Below are positions 42,244-51,129 of a DNA stretch of 64,000 nucleotides, piece after piece. The stretch covers positions 6,386,001 to 6,450,000 of the forward strand of contig NZ_JQMJ01000004.1 of assembly GCF_000744655.1 (NCBI RefSeq). The letters are read 5' to 3'. Source of the DNA: Streptacidiphilus rugosus AM-16 (GTDB taxonomy: Bacteria; Actinomycetota; Actinomycetes; Streptomycetales; Streptomycetaceae). Positions within the stretch are counted from its first letter, which is position 1; every line of letters begins with the position of its first letter. Under the pieces are notes generated by a model. The model saw only the letters and a program-made list of their open reading frames with translations, searched no databases and was not told the origin of the DNA. A program made the position numbers and the translations under genes.

Positions 42244-42271
42244 GTGCCTTCATGTGCCCACATGAAGGCAC
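42244..42271 (+). promoter_or_regulatory. Expression-platform hairpin after the B12 aptamer
   Basis: A perfect 13-bp stem GTGCCTTCATGTG (42244-42256) with CACATGAAGGCAC (42259-42271) and a two-base loop, directly after the aptamer. It is AT-richer than its surroundings and has no following T run, so it may be a platform or anti-antiterminator helix rather than a classic terminator. Confidence 0.65.
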
Positions 42272-42375
42272 TGCACGTCAGGGCCTCGCGGGTGGGCCGA
42301 CGGGCCGCTTCGCGCTGCCCTCCTCCCCCGTGGCCCCACTCAGCCACCGGCCGCCAACGAGGAGCGAGCGCGTAG

Positions 42376-44736
42376 ATGACGGACACAGCCGTCCCCACCC
42401 TGCCCCAGCCCACCCAGGAGCCCAGCGGGCCGTCGGACGCCCCCGGCACGGCGCTTCTGGTCACGCTCACCGAGCGCTCCGTCGACCTGCCGCAGGTCGA
42501 CCCGGGCAAGGTCGCCGCCGCCGCACTGCGCGGCCGCAGCGCCCGGGCGGACTACGCCGAGCTGCGGGGGCTGGCCATGGAGGCGGCCGCCGCGCTCATC
42601 GCCGAGGACCCGCAGTACTCGCGCCTCGCCGCGCGGCTGCTGGCCGAGGAGGTCCGCGAGGAGGCCGCCGGGCAGGGGGCGACCTGCTTCGCCGCGTCCG
42701 TCGCCGTGGGTCACCGCGAGGGCCTGATCGGCGACGCCACCGCCGCGTTCGTCGCCGCGCACGCGGACGAGCTGGACGCCGTCGTCGACCCGCAGGGCGA
42801 CGACCGCTTCGAGTACTTCGGCCTGCGCACCGTCTACTCCCGCTACCTGCTGCGCCACCCCATCACCCGTCAGGTGATCGAGACCCCGCAGCAGTTCATG
42901 CTGCGCGTGGCCTGCGGCCTTGAGGTCGGCGGCGACGAGGCGTCGGTGGCCGAGGTCGCCTCGCTCTACACGCTGATGAGCCGGCTGGAGTACCTGCCCA
43001 GCTCGCCGACGCTGTTCAACTCCGGCACCCGGCACCCGCAGATGTCCTCCTGCTACCTGCTCGACTCGCCGCTGGACGAGCTGGACTCGATCTACGACCG
43101 CTACGCGCAGATCGCCCGGCTGTCCAAGCACGCCGGCGGCATCGGCCTCTCCTACTCGCGCATCCGCTCCCGCGGCTCGCTGATCCGCGGCACCAACGGC
43201 CAGTCCAACGGCATCGTGCCGTTCCTGCGCACGCTGGACTCCTCCGTGGCCGCGGTGAACCAGGGCGGCCGGCGCAAGGGCGCGGCCTGCGTGTACCTGG
43301 AGACCTGGCACGCGGACATCGAGGAGTTCCTCGAGCTGCGCGACAACACCGGCGAGGAGGCGCGCCGCACGCACAACCTCAACCTGGCGCACTGGATCCC
43401 CGACGAGTTCATGCGCCGCGTCGAGGCAGACGCCGAGTGGTCGCTCTTCTCGCCCGGCGACGTGCCCGAGCTGGTCGACCTGTGGGGCGCCGAGTTCGAC
43501 GCCGCCTACGCGAAGGCGGAGCAGGCGGGCAAGGCCGTCCGCACGGTCCCCGCGCGCACCCTCTACGCCCGGATGATGCGCACCCTGGCGCAGACCGGCA
43601 ACGGCTGGATGACCTTCAAGGACGCCTCCAACCGCGCCGCCAACCAGACCGCGCTGCCCGGCCGGACGGTCCACTCGTCCAACCTGTGCACCGAGATCCT
43701 GGAGGTCACCGACGACTCGGAGACCGCCGTCTGCAACCTCGGCTCGGTCAACCTCGGCGCGCACCTGGGCGCCGACGGCGAGATGGACTGGGAGCGCCTG
43801 GACGCCACCGTCCGCACCGCGGTGACCTTCCTGGACCGGGTCATCGACATCAACTTCTACCCGACCCCCGAGGCCGGCACGTCCAACGACCGCTGGCGCC
43901 CGGTGGGCCTGGGCGTGATGGGCCTGCAGGACGTCTTCTTCAAGCTGCGGCTGGACTTCGACTCGGCCGAGGCGAAGGCGCTGTCCACCAGGATCTCCGA
44001 GCGGATCATGCTCGCCGCCTACGAGACCAGCTGCGACCTGGCCGAGCGCCTGGGTCGCCACGCCGCCTACGCGGAGACCCGCGCCGCCCGCGGTCAGCTG
44101 CACATCGACCACTTCGCGGTGGCTCCCAGCTGGCCCGCGCGCTGGGAGGCGCTGCGCGCCCGCGTCGCCGAGACCGGCCTGCGCAACTCGCTGCTGCTGG
44201 CCGTCGCGCCGACCGCGACGATCGCCTCGATCGCCGGCGTCTACGAGTGCATCGAGCCGCAGGTCTCCAACCTGTTCAAGCGGGAGACCCTGTCTGGCGA
44301 GTTCCTGCAGGTCAACCCGTACCTGGTGGCGGACCTCAAGCGGCTGGGGCTGTGGAACGCGATCACCCGCGAGGAGCTGCGCGAGGGCAACGGCTCCGCC
44401 CAGGAGATCACCGACCTGCCGGAGGACCTCAAGCGCCTCTACCGCACCGCCTGGGAGCTGCCGCAGCGCGCGCTCATCGACCTGGCCGCGGCCCGCATGC
44501 CGTACCTGGACCAGAGCCAGTCGCTCAACCTCTTCATGGCCGCGCCCACCATCGGCAAGCTCAGCTCGATGTACGCGTACGCCTGGAAGGTCGGCCTGAA
44601 GACCACCTACTACCTGCGCTCGCGCCCGGCGACCAGGATCGCCCGCGCGGCCGTCCAGCAAGCCCAGTCCGTGCAGGAGGCCGAGGCGGTCGCCTGCTCC
44701 CTGGAGAACCCCGAGTCGTGCGAGGCCTGCCAGTAA
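42376..44736 (+). CDS. nrdA: Class Ia ribonucleoside-diphosphate reductase large subunit
   Basis: A 786-residue catalytic subunit making deoxynucleotides. Conserved residues are visible: the Cys pair partners in PQMSSCYLLDSPLDELD and SETAVCNLGSVNLG, the thiyl radical Cys and Asn/Glu in SSNLCTEI, the radical-transfer Tyr pair in LKTTYYLRSRP, and the C-terminal redox pair CEAC in ESCEACQ. There is no inteins-like insertion. The N-terminal ~90 residues are variable and lack a strong ATP-cone signature. ATG at 42376 is preceded by GAGGAGCGAG. The stop overlaps the nrdB ATG (TAATG). The riboswitch upstream places it under B12 control. Confidence 0.96.
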   Translation: MTDTAVPTLPQPTQEPSGPSDAPGTALLVTLTERSVDLPQVDPGKVAAAALRGRSARADYAELRGLAMEAAAALIAEDPQYSRLAARLLAEEVREEAAGQGATCFAASVAVGHREGLIGDATAAFVAAHADELDAVVDPQGDDRFEYFGLRTVYSRYLLRHPITRQVIETPQQFMLRVACGLEVGGDEASVAEVASLYTLMSRLEYLPSSPTLFNSGTRHPQMSSCYLLDSPLDELDSIYDRYAQIARLSKHAGGIGLSYSRIRSRGSLIRGTNGQSNGIVPFLRTLDSSVAAVNQGGRRKGAACVYLETWHADIEEFLELRDNTGEEARRTHNLNLAHWIPDEFMRRVEADAEWSLFSPGDVPELVDLWGAEFDAAYAKAEQAGKAVRTVPARTLYARMMRTLAQTGNGWMTFKDASNRAANQTALPGRTVHSSNLCTEILEVTDDSETAVCNLGSVNLGAHLGADGEMDWERLDATVRTAVTFLDRVIDINFYPTPEAGTSNDRWRPVGLGVMGLQDVFFKLRLDFDSAEAKALSTRISERIMLAAYETSCDLAERLGRHAAYAETRAARGQLHIDHFAVAPSWPARWEALRARVAETGLRNSLLLAVAPTATIASIAGVYECIEPQVSNLFKRETLSGEFLQVNPYLVADLKRLGLWNAITREELREGNGSAQEITDLPEDLKRLYRTAWELPQRALIDLAAARMPYLDQSQSLNLFMAAPTIGKLSSMYAYAWKVGLKTTYYLRSRPATRIARAAVQQAQSVQEAEAVACSLENPESCEACQ

Positions 44737-45749
44737 TGAGTGACCCCAGCAAGAACATCCTGGACCCGGGCTTCGAGCTGACGCTCCGTCCGATGCGCTA
44801 CCCGGACTTCTACGAGCACTACCGCAACGCGATCAAGAACACCTGGACCGTGGAGGAGGTGGACCTGGTCTCCGACGTCGCCGACCTGGCGAAGCTGTCG
44901 GAGGGCGAGCGGCACATGCTCGGCCGCCTGGTCGCCTTCTTCGCGACCGGCGACTCGATCGTCTCCAACAACCTGGTGCTCACCCTCTACAAGCACATCA
45001 ACTCCCCGGAGGCGCGGCTCTACCTCTCGCGCCAGCTCTTCGAGGAGGCCGTGCACGTCCAGTTCTACCTGACGCTGCTGGACACCTACCTGCCCGACCC
45101 CGAGGACCGCAACGCGGCCTTCGCGGCGGTGGAGAACATCCCCTCCATCCGGGAGAAGGCGCAGTTCTGCTTCCGCTGGATGGACAGCGTGGAGAAGCTG
45201 GACTCGCTGCAGACCAAGGAGGACCGCCGCCGGTTCCTGCTGAACCTGATCTGCTTCGCCGCCTGCATCGAGGGGCTCTTCTTCTACGGCGCCTTCGCCT
45301 ACGTGTACTGGTTCCGCTCGCGCGGCCTGCTGCACGGCCTGGCGACCGGCACCAACTGGGTGTTCCGCGACGAGTCCATGCACATGGACTTCGCCTTCCA
45401 GGTCGTCGACACGGTCCGCGCGGAGGAGCCGGACCTGTGGGACGACTCGATGGGCGAGCGGGTCACCGCGATGCTGGAGGAGGCCGTCGAGGCCGAGCTG
45501 CAGTTCGGCCGTGACCTGTGCGGCGAGGGCCTGCCGGGCATGAACGCGGACCAGATGCGCCAGTACCTGGAGTGCGTCGCCGACCAGCGCCTGACCCGCC
45601 TGGGCCTGCCGGTCCGCTACGGCTCGGAGAACCCGTTCGCGTTCATGGAGCTGCAGAACGTCCAGGAGCTGACGAACTTCTTCGAGCGTCGGGTCTCCGC
45701 GTACCAGGTCGCGGTCGAGGGCTCGGTCTCCTTCGACGACGACTTCTGA
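44736..45749 (+). CDS. nrdB: Ribonucleoside-diphosphate reductase small (radical) subunit
   Basis: A 337-residue ferritin-like R2 protein. Metal ligands appear as Asp in FFATGDSIVSNN, Glu and His in FEEAVHVQFY, Glu in CIEGLFFYGAF, and Glu/His in FRDESMHMDFAF. The radical tyrosine is present at the position four residues after the His (VHVQFY), so this is a normal tyrosyl-radical R2. The C-terminal tail AVEGSVSFDDDF is the docking segment for NrdA. It is coupled to nrdA by a one-base overlap. No nrdS-like AraC regulator follows; the next gene is def on the other strand. Confidence 0.96.
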   Translation: MSDPSKNILDPGFELTLRPMRYPDFYEHYRNAIKNTWTVEEVDLVSDVADLAKLSEGERHMLGRLVAFFATGDSIVSNNLVLTLYKHINSPEARLYLSRQLFEEAVHVQFYLTLLDTYLPDPEDRNAAFAAVENIPSIREKAQFCFRWMDSVEKLDSLQTKEDRRRFLLNLICFAACIEGLFFYGAFAYVYWFRSRGLLHGLATGTNWVFRDESMHMDFAFQVVDTVRAEEPDLWDDSMGERVTAMLEEAVEAELQFGRDLCGEGLPGMNADQMRQYLECVADQRLTRLGLPVRYGSENPFAFMELQNVQELTNFFERRVSAYQVAVEGSVSFDDDF

Positions 45750-45761
45750 TCCACGCGACAC

Positions 45762-45799
45762 GAGAGGGGCACGGCGTCGGTCGACGCCGTGCCCCTCTC
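45762..45799. terminator. Terminator after nrdB
   Basis: A perfect 17-bp stem (45762-45778 with 45783-45799) with a GGTC loop, followed by TTCGTCC. It stands 12 bp after the nrdB stop and before the convergent def gene. Confidence 0.9.
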
Positions 45800-45841
45800 T
45801 TCGTCCATCGGAGTGAACCAGCGGCTCAGTCGCTCGGTCGC

Positions 45842-46444
45842 TCAGTCGTTCGGGACGGTCTCGTAGCGCGGGGTGAGCTCGGCCATCTGCCGCAGGGCGT
45901 CCTTGCGGTCCCGCTTGCTGAGCCGGTCGATGTACAGGTACCCGTTCAGGTGATCGGTCTCGTGCTGCAGGCAGCGCGCGAAGAAGCCGGTCCCCTCCAC
46001 GACGACGTCCTTGCCGTCCCTGTCCTGCCCCCGCACGACGGCGAAGTCCGGCCGGGCCAGCTCGGCGTACGCGCCGGGCACCGACAGACAGCCCTCGTTC
46101 CCGTCGTCCAGCTGCCGCTTCGCGGGGTCGAGGTCGTCCAGCACCGGGTTCACCACGACGCCGATGTGGCGGACGTTGTCGTCGTCCGGGCAGTCGTAGA
46201 CGAAGACCCGCTGCCCGACCCCGATCTGGTTCGCGGCCAGCCCGACGCCCTCGGCGGCGTACATGCTCACGAACATGTCGTCGATCAGCGCCTGCAGCTC
46301 GGGCCCGAAGTCCGTCACCGTGGCACACGGGTGGTGCAGCACGGGATTCCCGACCACCGTGATCGGCCGCGCCGTCCCCCGCGACGTGTCGGGCTCCTCC
46401 CCGATCACCTGCTGCGGGGCCTCTTCCAACTGCTCTTCCGACAT
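45842..46444 (-). CDS. def: Peptide deformylase
   Basis: A 200-residue Fe/Zn hydrolase that removes the formyl group from new proteins. The three family motifs are intact: [10 protein letters not shown] (66-75), EGCLS (Cys119) and HETDH (161-165). The N-terminal ~25 residues are a variable, acidic extension. ATG at 46444 is used. The last codon region lies in an 8-bp tandem repeat (GCTCAGTC, GCTCGGTC, GCTCAGTC at 45824-45847), the third unit of which supplies the stop. Streptomycetes usually carry several def genes; this is probably one of them. Confidence 0.95.
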   Translation of the reverse strand: MSEEQLEEAPQQVIGEEPDTSRGTARPITVVGNPVLHHPCATVTDFGPELQALIDDMFVSMYAAEGVGLAANQIGVGQRVFVYDCPDDDNVRHIGVVVNPVLDDLDPAKRQLDDGNEGCLSVPGAYAELARPDFAVVRGQDRDGKDVVVEGTGFFARCLQHETDHLNGYLYIDRLSKRDRKDALRQMAELTPRYETVPND

Positions 46445-46510
46445 GCTCTCGCCTTCAACGTTCCCAGCACTCTCGCAGCAAGGTTACGTTGCGCGTTCAG
46501 AGCGCGGGGT

Positions 46511-46615
46511 CAGTTGCGCCCCAGGGGTGCGAGGAACTGCGCGACAAGCCACCCAGCCAGGTATGCCTCCGAACGCGCAGGACCGTCCTCCCCCAGCCTT
46601 CGGCCGGGGGTACCT
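46511..46615. repeat. Dispersed palindromic intergenic repeat, copy 4, with a second hairpin module
   Basis: CAGTTGCGCCCCAGGGGTGC followed by GAGGAACTGCGCGACAAGCC matches the left end of copies 2 and 3 in degenerate form. Downstream is the hairpin module CCCCCAGCCTTCGGCCGGGG plus GTACCTCC, which also occurs in copy 5. Confidence 0.7.
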
Positions 46616-46626
46616 CCTCCGGGTGG

Positions 46627-47589
46627 TCAGCAGACTTCTTCGAGGTCCCGGTACGCCCTGCGGCCGGGCGCGCTCGCCGCCCAGCGGTCCAGCAGCTCCT
46701 GGACCAGGCCCTCGGGCGCGGCCACGCCGCACTCGCGCTCGGGAACCCACATCTCCCCCTGCGCGTGGTGGCTCAGCCGCCCCAGCGGGCCGTCGTCGTG
46801 CGGGTCGTGGGTGCCGCTGTGGCCGTCGTCCGAGGCCATCCTGCTCTCCGAGCAGGCCCGGCAGAGCAGCCGGACGGACGAGGTCCAGTCCTCAGCCGCG
46901 TAGCCGGCCTCCGAGACCAGCCGTTCCAGCGCGTCCCGGTCACTCTCCGTCGCCGCCTGCAGCAGCACCACGTGCGTCGGAACGGGTGACGGCGCCCACA
47001 GCTCGATCTCGTCGAAGACCGGGAAGGGGACCCCGTCCGCCACGCGCTCCCCGTGCGGGGTGCCGTCGTGGAGGACCACCTCGCCCCAGCGCCGTCCGGA
47101 GGACGGCAGCGGAATGCTCAGGACCTCCACTCTCGCCGGGTCCAGGCGTCTGCCCCAGACCACCTCGGACTCGCCCTCCGGCGACAGCCGGACCGGCGTG
47201 GTGCCGAGGTCCAGGCCGACCGGGCCGTCCCCCGCGGGCACGCGCAGGCCGTAGGCCTGCCAGGAGCGGCGGGCCAGGGCCCAGTCCTGCAGCGCGGTCG
47301 CCGCGATGCCCAGGTTCCACCAGTCGGGCGCGCCGACGCCCGAGCCGCGGTCCAGCAGCGCGACCGCGCGCAGCCCCGCGGCCCGCGCCTGGTCCCAGTC
47401 GCGGCGGAACTTGTGCAGGAGCGCGAGATTGAACCAGGAGTCCGAGAGCCACGGTTCCAGATCCGTGGCGCGGACCAGCAGCGCGCCTGCGTCGTCGAGC
47501 CGACCGTCACCGATGAGCGTGAAGGCGCGGTCGGTGGTCTGCCGCCAGCTGGCGGACGGCCTCTGCCGTGCACGATTGAAGATCTTCAC
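46627..47589 (-). CDS. Tetratricopeptide-repeat protein
   Basis: A 320-residue cytoplasmic protein. Residues 15-125 form about three TPR-like helices (TDRAFTLIGDGRLDDAGALL, SDSWFNLALLHKFRRDWDQA, WWNLGIAATALQDWALARRS). The C-terminal ~190 residues are a conserved streptomycete domain with VGLDLGTTPVRLSPEGESEV, LLCRACSESRMASDD and two further Cys/His pairs (CRACSES, ECGVAAPE), so a metal site is possible. The role is unknown. GTG at 47589 is chosen, beginning VKIFNRARQRPSASWRQ; the upstream open frame lacks family similarity. Its 174-bp upstream gap contains an AT-richer segment. Confidence 0.85.
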   Translation of the reverse strand: MKIFNRARQRPSASWRQTTDRAFTLIGDGRLDDAGALLVRATDLEPWLSDSWFNLALLHKFRRDWDQARAAGLRAVALLDRGSGVGAPDWWNLGIAATALQDWALARRSWQAYGLRVPAGDGPVGLDLGTTPVRLSPEGESEVVWGRRLDPARVEVLSIPLPSSGRRWGEVVLHDGTPHGERVADGVPFPVFDEIELWAPSPVPTHVVLLQAATESDRDALERLVSEAGYAAEDWTSSVRLLCRACSESRMASDDGHSGTHDPHDDGPLGRLSHHAQGEMWVPERECGVAAPEGLVQELLDRWAASAPGRRAYRDLEEVC

Positions 47590-47763
47590 CTCAGCCTGCC
47601 GCTTGTCGGTCCCCAGCACCCTGCGTACTTGCGATACCTGCGTTCCGGCCGGGCCGGTCACGTCAGGGCGTGCACACGTTGCGTTGCTACATCCATAGGT
47701 CGACACATGGACCCGCAAGGGCCCTGCATCAGCATCCAACCACGAGCACCCCCTGCCCGCTGC

Positions 47764-49221
47764 CTACCCAGGCATCCTCAGGCAAACACGGGCCAATGCC
47801 TCGACCACTCGTGGTTCGTACTCCGACGCGGTGTTCGCCCGCAACTGGGCCAGCACCTCGGCGCGACGGGCCGGACCGGGGTCGTCGCACGCCAGGTCGT
47901 CGTAGGCGTTGGCGGCCCGGATGATGCGGGCGGCCATCGGCAGGCCGGGGTCGCGGGAGCCGTCCGAGCGCCGGTAGGGCTCGGCCAGCCGGGCCACGAT
48001 CTCGGCCACCTGGGCGGGGACGCCGGTCCGCCGGATCACCTCGCTGCCCAGCCGGCCGATCCGGCGCTGCTCCTCCTGGGACAACAGCGCCGTGGCGCCG
48101 CCGGGAATGGGGTCGACGAGCGAGAGCTGACCGATGTCGTGCATCAGTGCGGCGTATTCGAGCAGCAGCAGTTCGCTTTCGGGCAGGGCGAGTTCGCGAC
48201 CCACGCCGCGCGCGAGAGCGCAGACGCGCAGCGCGTGGCCGGGCAGCGTGTAGCCGGCGACCTCCGTCGCGCGGGCGAGGCTGGCGATGGTCTGCCGCTG
48301 GGTCGCCCGGATCGCCGCGTAGCGGCGGAAGCCCGCCTGGGTCAGCAGCAGAGGCACCGAGAAGAGCGGCAGGGCCCAGAGCCCGATCTCGCCCGCCGCG
48401 ACGGAGATCACCACGCCGGTGGCCACGATCGCCGAGCCGATCCGCAGCAGCGCGCCGAACTCGTCCCGCAGGGCGCGCCCGAATCGCGCCTCGGACAGCA
48501 GTGCGCCGAGCAGGACGTCCGCGACGGCGGCGAGCGCCGCGCAGGCGGCGATGTAGGTGCTGTAGGCGGGGCCCTGCTGGAGGCCGTGGCGCAACAGCAC
48601 GCCGTGGTTGTAGAAGGGCTGGAAGAGCAGCGCCGCGAAGCCGACGGAGAGCACCCGCCGCACCGCGGAGTCCCAGCACAGCCGCCTGCCCTGGACCAGT
48701 CGCGGGACCATGCCGACCAGCGCCGCCCCGCTGCAGACCAGCACCACCTGGCCGACCCCGTGGTGCGTCCGCGCCCCGGCGAGGCTGCCCAGCAGGGCGT
48801 AGGCCAGCGCCCCTGCCGCCCCGAGCGGCGTGTGCTCCCGCTCCCCCGGCAGCGGCGTCCGCACCAGCTCGCCGACGGCGACGAGTCCGCCGAAGGCCAA
48901 CGCCACCCACGGATCGACGAATCCGTAGCGGACCGTCCAGAGCAGGGAACTGACGAGCAGCAGGACGGCCGCCGCGTAGACGGCCGCCGCCCGCCAGGTC
49001 GCGGGCGGAGCCTCCGGCCCCACCGCACGCCACACCGCCGCCAGCGGCGCCCTCGGCCCGGCCGACCGCGTCGGCTCCGCCCGCGCCGCTCCGGCGGAGC
49101 CGCCCTGCTGGGCCGGGAGGGCAGGTAGAGCGGGTCCGGCCGACGACGACGGTGACGATGGCGACGCCCCTGCGGCCCCCTCGCCGCGGGCGGCTCCGGG
49201 GGTGCGTTCGGGCTGCCCCAT
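47764..49221 (-). CDS. Membrane HD-domain phosphohydrolase-like protein
   Basis: A 485-residue protein. The first ~70 residues are Ala/Pro/Ser-rich and disordered. About seven or eight membrane helices follow (AAAVYAAAVLLLVSSLLWTV first). Residues about 315-470 form an HD domain with GHALRVCALARGVGRELALP and LMHDIGQLSLVDPI. HD is kept, but the GYP part is altered (EPYRRSDGSRDPGLPM in place of a GYP loop), so c-di-GMP hydrolysis is less certain than for its neighbour. The ATG overlaps the stop of the upstream gene by one base (TGATG), indicating a coupled operon and probably a heteromer. Confidence 0.88.
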   Translation of the reverse strand: MGQPERTPGAARGEGAAGASPSSPSSSAGPALPALPAQQGGSAGAARAEPTRSAGPRAPLAAVWRAVGPEAPPATWRAAAVYAAAVLLLVSSLLWTVRYGFVDPWVALAFGGLVAVGELVRTPLPGEREHTPLGAAGALAYALLGSLAGARTHHGVGQVVLVCSGAALVGMVPRLVQGRRLCWDSAVRRVLSVGFAALLFQPFYNHGVLLRHGLQQGPAYSTYIAACAALAAVADVLLGALLSEARFGRALRDEFGALLRIGSAIVATGVVISVAAGEIGLWALPLFSVPLLLTQAGFRRYAAIRATQRQTIASLARATEVAGYTLPGHALRVCALARGVGRELALPESELLLLEYAALMHDIGQLSLVDPIPGGATALLSQEEQRRIGRLGSEVIRRTGVPAQVAEIVARLAEPYRRSDGSRDPGLPMAARIIRAANAYDDLACDDPGPARRAEVLAQLRANTASEYEPRVVEALARVCLRMPG

Positions 49222-50636
49222 CAGGCAGCGCCCGCACGGGTCGGCTCGCGGATGCCCAGCGGCAGGTCGGGGGCGTCCTCGTCGCCGGGTGAGAAGGCCA
49301 CCGGCTCCCAGCCGTGCCGACGGACGGCGCGGATCAGCGCGGCCACCATCACCGGGTCGAACTGGCTGCCCGCGCAACGCTCCAGCTCCACCACCGCCTC
49401 GGCGACCGGCCTGCCGCGCCGGTAGGAGCGGGTCGAGGTCATCGAGTCGAAGGCGTCCGCCACCGCGATCACCCGGGCGAACTCGGGGATCTCCTCCCCG
49501 GCGAGCCCGGCCGGGTAGCCGCGCCCGTCGATCCGCTCGTGGTGGTGCAGGATGCCCTCGCGCGCCTCGCCCAGGAAGCCGATGCCGCGCACCATCTCGT
49601 GCCCGAAGGTCGGATGCAGCTGCACCGCCTCGTGCTCGTCGTCGGTCAGCGGGCCGTTCTTGCGCAGCACGCGCGTGGGCACGCCGAGCTTGCCGATGTC
49701 GTGCAGCACCCCCGCGATCCGCAGCGACGCGACGCGCTCCTCGTCCATCCGCAGCTCGCGCGCCATCAGCACGGACGCCCTGCTGACCCGCTCGCTGTGG
49801 CCGCGGGTGTACTCGTCCTTGATCTCCACCGCCTGCACCAGTGCGCTGACCGTCGCCTGGTGCGCGGCCTCCTCCCGCTGGAACTGCGCGAAGACCCAGG
49901 AGGACACGGTCAGCGGCAGCAGCACCAGCACGGCGGAGAAGGATCCGTAGGGCCCCTGCCACAGCACCGCCATGGTCAGCCCGATCAGCCCGTACCCGAG
50001 GCAGGGCACGAGCGAACGCAGCAGTGCTCCGCGCCAGACGGTGCGCGGGTCGGCATGCTCGGCGGCGACCCTGATCCCCCCGGCGAGCACGCCGGTCACC
50101 ACACAGAAGCTCAGCGCGGCGAGCAAGGTCGGGCCCAGCACCTCGGGGAACTGATGCCGCGCCAGCTGTTCCGTGCCGCCGGTGGCGTCGAACACCACGG
50201 CGGCCGCGCAGGCGGCGAGGGCGAGCTGCGCCGCGTTCCAGGCCCGCCGCAGGGCGCGCGGCGGCGCGGCGGGGGTGAACACCGCGCCCATCACCGGCAC
50301 GAGGGCGGCCTCGCCGGGCCGCAGCAGAACCGCCGCCGCGAGCAGCACCGGAAAGAACGCGGCCCACCGCCCGGGCGCGACGGCCGCCTCGCCGGCGGCC
50401 TGACGTCGCATCAACCACTCGCAGGCGACGTACAACCCGGCCAGCACCACGACCCGGCTCCACGGCCCGCCGCCCACCCCGCACAGCGCCGTACAGACCA
50501 ACGCACCGGCGATCACCGCGACGGCATACAACCGCCCCCCGACTCCCAAGGGCACCCCGCACGCGCCCTCAGGCGGGTCCGCGATCTCCGCCTTCGCCAC
50601 CGACTCCGCTCCGCCTTCACCCGGTCCCGGGCCCAT
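49221..50636 (-). CDS. Membrane HD-GYP protein (probable c-di-GMP phosphodiesterase)
   Basis: A 471-residue protein with 6-7 membrane helices in residues 25-250, then a complete HD-GYP domain: YTRGHSERVSRASVLMAREL, AGVLHDIGKLGVPTRVL, HEMVRGIGFL, and HHHERIDGRGYPAGLAG with the GYP triad. RVIAVADAFDSMTSTRSYRR follows, as in active enzymes. It should hydrolyse c-di-GMP or another cyclic dinucleotide at the membrane. ATG at 50636 is taken; GTG at 50672 and a valine before AKAEIADPPEG are alternatives. It lies 187 bp after rsrA in the same direction and is coupled to the HD protein downstream. Confidence 0.9.
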   Translation of the reverse strand: MGPGPGEGGAESVAKAEIADPPEGACGVPLGVGGRLYAVAVIAGALVCTALCGVGGGPWSRVVVLAGLYVACEWLMRRQAAGEAAVAPGRWAAFFPVLLAAAVLLRPGEAALVPVMGAVFTPAAPPRALRRAWNAAQLALAACAAAVVFDATGGTEQLARHQFPEVLGPTLLAALSFCVVTGVLAGGIRVAAEHADPRTVWRGALLRSLVPCLGYGLIGLTMAVLWQGPYGSFSAVLVLLPLTVSSWVFAQFQREEAAHQATVSALVQAVEIKDEYTRGHSERVSRASVLMARELRMDEERVASLRIAGVLHDIGKLGVPTRVLRKNGPLTDDEHEAVQLHPTFGHEMVRGIGFLGEAREGILHHHERIDGRGYPAGLAGEEIPEFARVIAVADAFDSMTSTRSYRRGRPVAEAVVELERCAGSQFDPVMVAALIRAVRRHGWEPVAFSPGDEDAPDLPLGIREPTRAGAA

Positions 50637-50823
50637 CAGCCCGCGCGTCAGTCCATCGCACAGCGCCCGCACAGGTCGGCCGTTCCGCGAAAAACTCCAC
50701 GATCGGGTGACTGGATACCCGTGTCCCGAAGGCTTGATGCAGCGGGCCGCACGAATTCTTCACACCCGAAGTGGACATTCTGCGACGACGGGTCGGCGGC
50801 AACGCCGAGGGGAGGTGGTGCGA

Positions 50824-51129
50824 CTACTCCTGCGTCGCGGCGGCCGGGTCGGCGAGGAGTTCGCCTTCGACCGGGAGGCCGGCGCGGATGCGGTCGATCC
50901 TGGCCAGCACCTTGCCGCGGAGGTCCGCCGGGGCGGTGTCGCAGCACGAGCGCTTCACCAGCGCCTTGATCGCCGCCTCGAGCCCGTACATGTCCAGGCA
51001 GGGCGAGCACTCGTCCAAGTGCTGGCGGAGCTTCGCGCAGTCGCCCTCGCCCATCTCGTTGTCGAGATACTCGTACAAGTGGTCGAGGACGTCCGCGCAC
51101 GGCGTCTCGTGGTGGTTGCCGCAGCTCAT
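50824..51129 (-). CDS. rsrA: Thiol-redox-sensing zinc anti-sigma factor RsrA
   Basis: A 101-residue ZAS protein that binds SigR and releases it on disulfide stress. The zinc/redox residues are Cys11, His37, Cys41 and Cys44 (HLDECSPC), with Cys3, Cys31, Cys62 and Cys63 also present. Cys11 with Cys44 or Cys41 would form the trigger disulfide, as in S. coelicolor RsrA. The tail is short and acidic. The start overlaps the sigR stop by 4 bp (ATGA), which keeps the two proteins in balance. Confidence 0.97.
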   Translation of the reverse strand: MSCGNHHETPCADVLDHLYEYLDNEMGEGDCAKLRQHLDECSPCLDMYGLEAAIKALVKRSCCDTAPADLRGKVLARIDRIRAGLPVEGELLADPAAATQE

